A stretch of 64,000 nt of DNA from Yoonia sp. GTDB lineage: Bacteria > Pseudomonadota > Alphaproteobacteria > Rhodobacterales > Rhodobacteraceae. Each line of letters begins with the position of its first letter. Positions within the stretch are counted from its first letter, which is position 1. Location: positions 1 to 64,000 of the forward strand of contig JAGSGF010000009.1 in NCBI GenBank assembly GCA_023955335.1, written 5' to 3'. Positions 53,021 to 60,577 of the stretch are shown one piece after another. The notes below the pieces were generated by a model that saw nothing but the letters and a program-made list of their open reading frames with translations, made no database searches and was not told the origin of the DNA. The position numbers and the translations under genes are program-made.

Positions 53021-53757
53021 CCAATGCAGGTGATCTGGTGTACAGTGGCGACCACTTGCGCGCCACGTTGTTCAATGGTGTGTCGGACCGTTTGGCCATC
53101 ATATTCAGCTTTCGGGAAAAGGGCCGCACCGCGTTCACAGCTGTGAACCCCGTTAACCATATGGCAACCAATGGGTTCGCCCAATTGGCGATCACTTCGC
53201 GCATCAACGACTGGTTCATCAACCCCGATACGGCAGGCATAGAGACGATGCTGCGCAGGCTGACCTTACATTACAAAGCCGTGCATATGTTGGGGTTTTC
53301 GATGGGGGGCTACGGTGCGTTTCGGTTTGCCCACGCCGCGCATGCCGCCTATGTCACAGCGATTTCGCCGCAGTTTTCAATCCATCCCGATGTGGTTCCA
53401 TTTGATAAACGCTACCGCGCAGATGCAAGTGGGTTTGACCGTGATCTGGGCGATCTGACCCGCGCGGCGCGCCCCAATTTGCAGGGTATTATCATCGCAG
53501 ACCCGTTCCGCCCGCTTGATCTGGTGAACGCCAATATGATCACTGAAGTCTTCCCACGCGTCCGCATCGCCCGTCTGCCGTTTGGTGGACATCCAGCAAC
53601 TGCGCTGCTGGGCCGTGCGCGTAAGTCCGGTATCATTCAGCGCACGGCGTTGCAGACCCCGCCGACCCCTGCGCCGGTCATCGCCGAACACCGTGCGGCG
53701 CGGCGTGGTGATGCCGATTATCACACGGCGTTAGCGGCCAAACTTTTGACCCGTTAG
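53017..53757 (+). CDS. Alpha/beta hydrolase-like protein
   Basis: A 246-aa protein with a nucleophile elbow GFSMGGYGAF near residue 93, the mark of an alpha/beta hydrolase; a conserved histidine may be the one in LPFGGHPATALL near residue 190. The rest is poorly matched to known esterases, and an aspartate partner could be D167 in IADPFRP. Coupled to meaB by a four-base overlap. Substrate unknown. Rhodobacteraceae have related proteins described only as hypothetical. Confidence 0.7.
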   Translation: MTNAGDLVYSGDHLRATLFNGVSDRLAIIFSFREKGRTAFTAVNPVNHMATNGFAQLAITSRINDWFINPDTAGIETMLRRLTLHYKAVHMLGFSMGGYGAFRFAHAAHAAYVTAISPQFSIHPDVVPFDKRYRADASGFDRDLGDLTRAARPNLQGIIIADPFRPLDLVNANMITEVFPRVRIARLPFGGHPATALLGRARKSGIIQRTALQTPPTPAPVIAEHRAARRGDADYHTALAAKLLTR

Positions 53758-54182
53758 TGCAGCATAACCCCCCGCTTGTTTGCCTGCAAAACGCACGGTC
53801 CGCCGCATCCCCGTCAGATTGGTCGCGATTTGGAAACAATCGCTTTCCGCCGTAATCTTACCCCGCCCACGTGACAGGCGCTGTGCCATTGTTGCAGGCG
53901 CGTCCAGATCTGCACAGCACCACTGTTGTAATCGCAGCATGCGGTGGCGGCAGCGTGTGCAGTCATCTGGTTCTTGTGTTGGTCCGGTCCCTTAACAGTG
54001 GAATAAATGAGGCACATCTATTCCATCGCATTATCCTTGTTGGGGTAAATGGCGATATGCCTGCTTTCATACCAACCAGACGTTTGCTGCGGCGCGACAT
54101 CAACAGCGCAGGTAAGAGGCTTGGGTTATTCGGGATAATCACCTTGGAAAATCTGGAGTTCGAGATGTTTGGCGGTTAGACC
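53758..54182. other. Gene-poor stretch upstream of the VOC remnant
   Basis: No credible gene on either strand. The end of the stretch (about 54139-54179) can be read as ITLENLEFEMFGG in a frame different from the remnant that follows, which may be the decayed front part of the same gene. Confidence 0.45.
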
Positions 54183-54452
54183 GCGCATGGTTATCTGATC
54201 GTTAAGACCGGCGATCATTTCATCAGAATATTTCAGGGCATGTTTGCTGACACCATGCTGCCGTTTACCTCCGGCGGGGATCAAAACGCCGGTGAAGTGG
54301 CCCCGGTCACCGATGCGCGCGCGTTACATGATGAACTGGTGGCAAAAGGATTGCTGCCTACCCAAGTTAGTTTGCCCGAAGCTGGCGCTTTGGGTAGCTT
54401 TGTTGTTGTGGACCCCGACAGCAATCCTGTAGTGATCGACCAGAACCGTTAA
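54183..54452 (+). pseudogene. Truncated VOC / glyoxalase-like protein
   Basis: An open frame begins just after a TAG at 54177-54179 and reads HGYLIVKTGDHFIRIFQG, then MFADTMLPF from ATG 54240, ending in GSFVVVDPDSNPVVIDQNR. The end is the C-terminal half of a VOC domain (compare the VDPDGNPxxxDQ signature). The first beta-alpha-beta module is absent or frameshifted. The 70-codon part from 54240 could still be translated. Confidence 0.55.
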
Positions 54453-54478
54453 TTGCGCTTGTTTGGCGTGGTTGCGGG

Positions 54479-54507
54479 TTGACGCGGGCTGGGAATCCTC
54501 CTATCTC
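54479..54507 (+). promoter_or_regulatory. Candidate promoter of rpmB
   Basis: TTGACG (54479-54484) and TATCTC (54502-54507) are 17 bases apart, close to a sigma-70 -35/-10 pair. They lie about 100 bases before rpmB. Confidence 0.5.
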
Positions 54508-54609
54508 GCTCAGACCGAATTCATGGCTCTGTACGTCAGGGTCTTAGCTAATTAATTGGGGCGTATGTGGCCGATCCACAGTTTGCCCCTTAAGACGAAG
54601 GAAATACCC

Positions 54610-54894
54610 ATGTCCCGCCGTTGCGAATTGACTGGAAAAGGCCCAATGTCTGGCAACAATGTCAGCCACGCTAAAAACCGTACCCGCCGTCGGTTCCTGC
54701 CAAACTTGCAGGATGTGACATTGATGTCCGAATCGCTGGGCCGCTCTTTCAAGCTCAAGATCTCGAACGCTGCACTGCGCACTGTTGATCACCGTGGTGG
54801 TCTGGACGCGTTCTTTGCAAAGTCCAAAGACGTTGAGCTGTCCCCAGCCGCGTTGAAGATCAAAAAAGAGATTTCCAAGGCGACTGCGGCGTAA
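54610..54894 (+). CDS. rpmB: 50S ribosomal protein L28
   Basis: A 94-aa basic ribosomal protein with [20 protein letters not shown] at the N-terminus and [12 protein letters not shown] next, both diagnostic of L28. Two residues that are zinc ligands in some L28 proteins are reduced to one cysteine here (C5). Start at ATG 54610 with AAGGA upstream. It has its own promoter and terminator, i.e. a monocistronic unit. Confidence 0.97.
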   Translation: MSRRCELTGKGPMSGNNVSHAKNRTRRRFLPNLQDVTLMSESLGRSFKLKISNAALRTVDHRGGLDAFFAKSKDVELSPAALKIKKEISKATAA

Positions 54895-54920
54895 GCCACT
54901 TCGGTTTGAAGTTTTGAAAG

Positions 54921-54948
54921 CCCGGCCGTGCAAGCGGTCGGGTTTTTT
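54921..54948 (+). terminator. Intrinsic terminator of rpmB
   Basis: CCCGGCCG (54921-54928) and CGGTCGGG (54935-54942) form an 8-bp stem with one G-T pair and a TGCAAG loop, directly followed by TTTTTT. Confidence 0.9.
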
Positions 54949-55157
54949 CGTTTGATGGTTGGCTTGCTGATTATCTAAGCGCGCCCATCTTTGGTATGCT
55001 GCGCGATGCACGTATGTCGGGCGCGAACTGGGATGCACCTACTTGTTCATTGGTACAGCCCCTGACAACATCGCTGCCCAAGATGCATATCTTGCATGTG
55101 GGTTCGTGCGTTGGGCGGATGGTGGCCCGCGCTTTTGTCTACCTATCGCATAAGAAA

Positions 55158-55214
55158 GATGGGTTAAAACCCATCCTACGGCCGCCGCCAGCGTAGGATG
55201 GGTCTTGACCCATC
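55158..55214. repeat. Inverted pair of the 23-bp palindromic repeat (copies 3 and 4)
   Basis: Copy 3 (55158-55180) is identical to the copy at 22203. Copy 4 (55192-55214) is its reverse complement with two changes, in the loop and its closing pair. Eleven bases lie between, so the pair can also fold into one long hairpin. It sits between rpmB and hrpB. Confidence 0.8.
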
Positions 55215-55241
55215 ACTCCTTTGCGCAGACCAAGTGCCCTT

Positions 55242-57653
55242 ATGACAGCCCTGCCAATTGATCCCATTTTACCCGATCTGATGGATGCCCTGCGCACCCA
55301 TGGCCGCGCTGTTCTCCAAGCGCCGCCAGGTGCCGGTAAAACCACCCGTGTGCCGCTTGCCATGCTGGATGCGAATTTGACAACGGGCCGCATTCTCATG
55401 CTGGAGCCCCGCCGCCTTGCCGCCCGCGCGGCCGCAGAACGCTTGGCCGAAACCCTGTCAGAACCCACAGGCAAGACCATCGGCTACCGTATGCGCGGCG
55501 ATACATCTGTCAGCAATTCCACCCGCGTCGAAGTCGTGACGGAAGGTATTCTGACCCGCATGATCCAATCGGACCCTGATCTGACGGGCATCGGCGCGAT
55601 CATCTTCGATGAATTCCACGAACGGTCCCTGAACGCCGATCTTGGGCTGGCGCTTAGCTGGGAAATCCGCAGCATTTTGCGCCCTGACCTGATCGTGCTT
55701 GTCATGTCCGCCACATTGGACGCGAGCCCCGTCGCCCAGATGCTCGACAATGCCCCTGTCCTCACGTCCGAAGGGCGCGCCTATCCCGTCACAACACATC
55801 ACCTGCCCCGCGCGTTACCAAAAGGAACCCGCATCGAATATGCCACCGCCGACCTGATCATACAGGCCACGGCTGAGACCACGGGAAGCCTATTGGTCTT
55901 CCTTCCCGGAGAAGGCGAAATCCGCCGAACAGAGGCCGCATTGGCGAACCGACTGCCCGCCGACTGCGTGATCCGCCCGCTTTATGGTGCCTTGCCCTTT
56001 TCCGCCCAACGCGCAGCGATTGCGCCCGTGAAAGAAGGCCGCAAGATCGTACTGTCAACATCGATCGCCGAAACCTCGCTGACCATCGCCGACATCCGCG
56101 TGGTCGTGGACGCAGGCCGCGCACGGCGCGCGCGGTTTGATCCATCGTCTGGCATGTCACGCCTTGTCACCGAACGTGTCAGCCGCGCCGAGGCGACACA
56201 GCGCGCAGGCCGTGCTGGCCGCGTCGCCGTAGGCCACTGCTATCCGCTTTGGACCAAAGGCGAAGACGGCGCATTGCCTGCCTTTCCCCCTGCCGAGATT
56301 GAGGCCGCTGATCTGGCGCCGCTAGCGCTCGAGCTTGCCCAATGGGGCAGCGATGATTTGTCGTTCCTCACCCCTCCACCTGCGGGCACGCTCAGCGAGG
56401 CTCGCCGCCTGCTCGTATCGCTTGGCGCGCTGAACCCAACGGGCCTTATCACGCCCCATGGCCGCGCCATTGCCGCCTTGCCGCTGCACCCCCGTCTGGC
56501 ACATATGCTGCTGACTGCGGGTCGTGCCGCCGCCCCTTTGGCTGCGTTGCTTGCAGGGCGTGACCCGCTGCGCGGTGCCCCTGTGGACCTGAAACTGCGG
56601 ATGTCTGCGCTGCGTGGCCGCTACAATGGACCGGGCCAAATCCAACATGCAGCTCTTGCCCAGATAAAATCCGAAATCCCGCGTCTGTCCAAAGGCTTAT
56701 CTGACAAAGCGCCGCTGTCGCTGGCCGCGATGGCGGCTTTGGCCTACCCTGACCGTGTTGGTCTGCGCCGCAAAGGCGGCGACCCGCGCTATATATTGTC
56801 GGGTGGCAAAGGGGCTGTGATGGATGCCGCTGATCCGCTGGCGGCTGCGCGTCTGATCGTGGCGACCGATCTGGATGGCGACACCAGAGAGGCCCGCGTC
56901 CGCCAAGCCGTTCAGATATCCGAGGCAGAGCTGCGCGACCTGTTCCCCGATCAAATCGGCTGGGCCGATGTTTGTTCGTGGTCTAAACGAGAGGGACGTG
57001 TCCTGACGCGGCAACAAGAATGCTTTGGCGCGATTGTGCTGGATGACCGCACTTGGCCCGATGCCCCTGCAGACGCAGTGGCCGTCGCGATGTGTGAGGG
57101 CATTCGCCAGTTGGGCTTGCGTCCGTCAGCAGCAGCCGACCGGTTCCGCGCCCGTGTGGCGCTTGTCGATGGATTGCCTGCAATGGATGATCTGACCTTG
57201 TTGGACGGGTTAGAGGCATGGCTAATGCCGCATCTGGCTGGCGTCAAAACCACCGGCGACTGGAAGGGGTTTGACCTGCTGCCAGCCCTACGTGCGATGC
57301 TGGATTGGGATCAGACGCAGCGGCTTGACCGCGCGGCCCCACCGCATTTCATCACACCGCTGGGCCGCAAGATTCCGATTGATTATGATGGCGAAGCACC
57401 CGGCATCACCTTGCGCCTACAAGAGATGTTTGGACAAACCGTGCATCCTGTCGTTGGCCACACCCCATTGCGCGTGACCCTGCTGTCGCCGGGACAAAAG
57501 CCCGTGCAGGTGACCCAAGATATCGTCGGGTTCTGGGCCACGTCATATGCCGACGTCCGGCGTGATATGCGCGGGCGGTATCCGCGTCATCCCTGGCCCC
57601 AAGACCCTACCCAAGCGGACCCCACTTTACGTGTAAAACCGCGCGGCACATGA
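55242..57653 (+). CDS. hrpB: ATP-dependent helicase HrpB
   Basis: An 803-aa DEAH-family helicase. Motif I QAPPGAGKTTRVP, motif II FDEFHERSLN (DEFH), motif III SATLD, and motif VI TQRAGRAGRVA define the two RecA domains; the HrpB-specific C-terminus (from about 600) closes with HPVVGHTPLRVTLLSPG and a YPRHPWPQDP tail. ATG 55242 gives the family N-terminus LPIDPILPDL. Role in RNA metabolism, not well defined. Confidence 0.95.
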   Translation: MTALPIDPILPDLMDALRTHGRAVLQAPPGAGKTTRVPLAMLDANLTTGRILMLEPRRLAARAAAERLAETLSEPTGKTIGYRMRGDTSVSNSTRVEVVTEGILTRMIQSDPDLTGIGAIIFDEFHERSLNADLGLALSWEIRSILRPDLIVLVMSATLDASPVAQMLDNAPVLTSEGRAYPVTTHHLPRALPKGTRIEYATADLIIQATAETTGSLLVFLPGEGEIRRTEAALANRLPADCVIRPLYGALPFSAQRAAIAPVKEGRKIVLSTSIAETSLTIADIRVVVDAGRARRARFDPSSGMSRLVTERVSRAEATQRAGRAGRVAVGHCYPLWTKGEDGALPAFPPAEIEAADLAPLALELAQWGSDDLSFLTPPPAGTLSEARRLLVSLGALNPTGLITPHGRAIAALPLHPRLAHMLLTAGRAAAPLAALLAGRDPLRGAPVDLKLRMSALRGRYNGPGQIQHAALAQIKSEIPRLSKGLSDKAPLSLAAMAALAYPDRVGLRRKGGDPRYILSGGKGAVMDAADPLAAARLIVATDLDGDTREARVRQAVQISEAELRDLFPDQIGWADVCSWSKREGRVLTRQQECFGAIVLDDRTWPDAPADAVAVAMCEGIRQLGLRPSAAADRFRARVALVDGLPAMDDLTLLDGLEAWLMPHLAGVKTTGDWKGFDLLPALRAMLDWDQTQRLDRAAPPHFITPLGRKIPIDYDGEAPGITLRLQEMFGQTVHPVVGHTPLRVTLLSPGQKPVQVTQDIVGFWATSYADVRRDMRGRYPRHPWPQDPTQADPTLRVKPRGT

Positions 57654-57722
57654 GCCCGATTTGCAATTTCTTAACTTTAGGGTTATATGAACCTTAATAA
57701 ATAAAGAAAAAGCAGGTTCAAA

Positions 57723-58178
57723 ATGACATCCGTTTTACGCGCGATCTGGTCGGAGACGATCCAGCCAATGTTGCGTCGTCCACCCGCATTGCAACTGGCT
57801 GCACTGTGCCACCGCGACACCCCCAAAGGTGTTGAAGTGTTGTTAGTGACCAGTTCAAACGGCCGTTGGATTTTGCCCAAAGGCTGGCCCATCGACGGCA
57901 TGACGGCGGCCCAAGCGGCCCACCAAGAAGCGTGGGAAGAAGGCGGTGTCAAAGCTGTCGATGCCCCAATGGATGCGATCGAGACGATCCAATCGAGCAA
58001 AACATTCGACAGTGGTTTGACCATTCCATGCGAAACCAAGATTTACGAATTGCCCGTCACCGAGGTCGCCAATAACTACCCCGAGGCCCATCGCCGCGAC
58101 CGCGTGTGGGTATCCCCTGCCAAGGCTGCGGATATGGTTGACGAGACTGCGCTGAAAACCGTGCTCCGGAATTTTTAA
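57723..58178 (+). CDS. Nudix hydrolase (diphosphoinositol-polyphosphate-phosphohydrolase-like)
   Basis: A 151-aa Nudix protein. The Nudix box lies in LPKGWPIDGMTAAQAAHQEA followed by WEEGG; the catalytic helix keeps the E-x-x-E-E core, while the usual arginine is a glutamine and the first glutamate of the box a methionine, as in some alphaproteobacterial members of this subgroup. Preferred substrate (polyphosphates, dinucleoside polyphosphates) is inference from the subgroup. Stands alone, 69 bases after hrpB. Confidence 0.88.
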   Translation: MTSVLRAIWSETIQPMLRRPPALQLAALCHRDTPKGVEVLLVTSSNGRWILPKGWPIDGMTAAQAAHQEAWEEGGVKAVDAPMDAIETIQSSKTFDSGLTIPCETKIYELPVTEVANNYPEAHRRDRVWVSPAKAADMVDETALKTVLRNF

Positions 58179-58268
58179 TCCCGCCTAACTTTTATGCAGT
58201 ATTGATTTGAAAGAGCGGACGCCTTACCCCGACGTGAATAATTTAGCACGCCCGTGGGGGGACTTCGC

Positions 58269-59750
58269 ATGACCGACCGAAACCAAGACCATTATTGGAA
58301 AACGCTAGACCGTGACCTTGGGCGCATCGCGAGCTTTGAATATGCAACTGCGCTAAGTGCCCGGCCGTTGGTCGGCATTGGGATTGCGTTTGTATTTATC
58401 ATCGTCGCCGGCCTTGCATCCACCCTATTTTTCGGCGGTACATCAACATCTTACGTCGTCATCGCGGCTGCGGCTATTGGCGCCTACATGGCAGTGAACA
58501 TCGGCGCGAACGATGTGGCCAACAACATGGGTCCTGCTGTTGGTGCGAATGCACTGACCATGGGCGGCGCGATTGCGATCGCCGCTGTGTGTGAAACGGC
58601 GGGCGCATTGCTCGCTGGTGGCGACGTTGTGTCGACAATTTCCAAGGGAATCATTGATCCGTCATCTGTTTCAGACAGCCAAATCTTTATCTGGGCGATG
58701 ATGGCCGCGCTGATTTCGTCCGCGCTTTGGGTCAATCTGGCAACATGGGTCGGCGCGCCGGTGTCCACAACACACTCCGTCGTCGGTGGCGTTATGGGGG
58801 CTGGCATTGCGGCGGCGGGCTTTGCTGCGGTGAACTGGCCAAACATGGGATTGATCGCAGCGTCTTGGGTGATTTCGCCGCTGCTCGGCGGGCTTGTCGC
58901 CGCTGGCTTCCTTGCGTTCATCAAGCACTACATCATCTACCGCGACGACAAGATCGCAGCCGCCCGTTTCTGGGTGCCGATTTTGGTCGGCATCATGGGC
59001 GGTGTGTTCGCCATGTATCTGTCGATCAAGGGTCTGAAGAAGATCGTTTCGATCGATCTGCCAACGGCCCTGTTGATCGGTGTCTTCGCTGGCACGATCA
59101 TCTATGTGGTCGCCGCACCGTTGGTGAAACGCCAGTCCGTGGGCCTAGAAAACCGCAACCGGTCGCTCAAAGTCCTGTTCAGCATGCCACTGGTCCTATC
59201 CGCTGCCTTGCTGTCGTTTGCACATGGGGCCAACGATGTGGCAAACGCCGTCGGTCCATTGGCTGCGATTGTGCACGCCGAGGAATTCGGTGAATTCGCA
59301 GGCAAGGTGAACATCCCAATCTGGGTCATGGTCATCGGTGCATTTGGTATCTCGTTTGGCCTGATCCTTTTTGGACCAAAGCTGATCAAAATGGTTGGCA
59401 GCCAGATCACCAAACTGAACCCGATGCGCGCCTATTGCGTCGCCCTTTCGGCGGCGATCACCGTCATTATCGCAAGCTGGTTGGGCCTGCCCGTGTCATC
59501 CACGCATATTGCTGTGGGTGGTGTGTTTGGCGTGGGTTTCTTCCGCGAATGGCACGAAGAACGCCGCGCCCGCCAGTCCAACGCCACACGTGACCCGGCG
59601 GAACGGATCGCCCCAGAAGAACGCCGCCGCCGCAAGCTGGTCCGCCGGTCCCACTTTATGACGATCATTGCAGCATGGATCATCACAGTCCCCGCAGCGG
59701 CCCTGCTGTCCGGCGTGATCTTCGTGATGCTTCGGGCCGCATTCGTCTAG
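58269..59750 (+). CDS. Inorganic phosphate transporter, PiT family
   Basis: A 493-aa membrane carrier for phosphate driven by protons or sodium. The two PiT signatures are GANDVANNMGPAVGANAL near residue 78 and HGANDVANAVGPLAAI near residue 320. A cytosolic basic region (about 425-465) splits the last helices. GGGGGG precedes ATG 58269. No PhoU-like partner gene (often present) is seen next to it. Confidence 0.93.
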   Translation: MTDRNQDHYWKTLDRDLGRIASFEYATALSARPLVGIGIAFVFIIVAGLASTLFFGGTSTSYVVIAAAAIGAYMAVNIGANDVANNMGPAVGANALTMGGAIAIAAVCETAGALLAGGDVVSTISKGIIDPSSVSDSQIFIWAMMAALISSALWVNLATWVGAPVSTTHSVVGGVMGAGIAAAGFAAVNWPNMGLIAASWVISPLLGGLVAAGFLAFIKHYIIYRDDKIAAARFWVPILVGIMGGVFAMYLSIKGLKKIVSIDLPTALLIGVFAGTIIYVVAAPLVKRQSVGLENRNRSLKVLFSMPLVLSAALLSFAHGANDVANAVGPLAAIVHAEEFGEFAGKVNIPIWVMVIGAFGISFGLILFGPKLIKMVGSQITKLNPMRAYCVALSAAITVIIASWLGLPVSSTHIAVGGVFGVGFFREWHEERRARQSNATRDPAERIAPEERRRRKLVRRSHFMTIIAAWIITVPAAALLSGVIFVMLRAAFV

Positions 59751-59756
59751 ATAAAA

Positions 59757-59818
59757 CCGCGGACGCGAGCAATGCTGGCGTCCGCGGCGCGGACAAAGCG
59801 GCAATCCGGCCGGATTGC
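59757..59818. other. Two perfect hairpins after the phosphate transporter
   Basis: CCGCGGACGC (59757-59766) pairs with GCGTCCGCGG (59778-59787), and GCAATCCGGCCGGATTGC (59801-59818) is itself a perfect 18-bp palindrome. Neither is followed by a T-run on the plus strand; on the minus strand the first is followed by TTTTAT. Confidence 0.55.
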
Positions 59819-59913
59819 GCCAACGGTCCTGACCCTACATACAGTGCGCATGAAGACTGGCCAAACAGCGCCAAATCTGGATTGAAACTGCTGGCAACTG
59901 AGGACGCGGAAAA

Positions 59914-60315
59914 ATGACAAATATTCTCCCATCCAAGGGGGCGTCCAAGGCAAAACGGATCTTGTTCAGTAGCGGCCAGTATTTCTTGTGCTATTTGGTT
60001 GGGATAATCGCTTGCGTAATCTTCACGCCGGTAGAGGTAATGCTATTGAATGCCCCTATGTGGCTGTTTTTTGTTCCTTTTGCACCGATTGGGTATTTCT
60101 TCTTTTATTTTGATTTGCCGCCACAATACGTCTTTGGCTCCAACATTTCTTACTGGAGCGTCTATGTGTTTGGCATTGTGTTTGTATCAATTGGAATTGC
60201 ATCTGGCGTCGCGCTGAAGGGCCGCTTGCGCCCATGGCGACCTGTGATGATAGGTTTCCCAATAGGATTTGTTGGCACTCTCGGCCTTTACTATACGGCA
60301 GCTTCTAGCATCTAA
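59914..60315 (+). CDS. Hypothetical four-helix membrane protein
   Basis: A 133-aa protein with four hydrophobic segments (about 24-45, 50-68, 82-102 and 110-130). A short basic N-terminus (KGASKAKR) suggests it starts in the cytosol. It is AT-richer than neighbours and has no recognised family. Its ATG has no strong ribosome site. Unknown function; may be strain-specific. Confidence 0.6.
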   Translation: MTNILPSKGASKAKRILFSSGQYFLCYLVGIIACVIFTPVEVMLLNAPMWLFFVPFAPIGYFFFYFDLPPQYVFGSNISYWSVYVFGIVFVSIGIASGVALKGRLRPWRPVMIGFPIGFVGTLGLYYTAASSI

Positions 60316-60577
60316 TTCAGCCAACCAAACAAGAGTACCAGGTGCTCAAAAGCGGCAGCGCAGCACCAGTCACTTTGGACTCCTAGCCGAAGTTCGCAAC
60401 ACGACAGCTCCCCCAAGGAAGGCCTGTCCAGCCAATCATCTGGACCAGTCACTCGAACGCCGATCTCAAACAAAAACCACAACTTTCGAACACTATGCCA
60501 CCAGTTTCGCTTGAGGTTCACGCTCGTTTCCCGCAAGTTCGGCCCTATAGTTTTAAGTCCTAAGATCTGGAGTTCGC
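60316..60577. promoter_or_regulatory. Upstream region of the Mrp antiporter operon
   Basis: No gene is seen in this 262-base stretch, which ends with TGGAG before the GTG start of mnhA. It probably holds the operon's promoter; no clear -35/-10 pair stands out. Confidence 0.35.
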
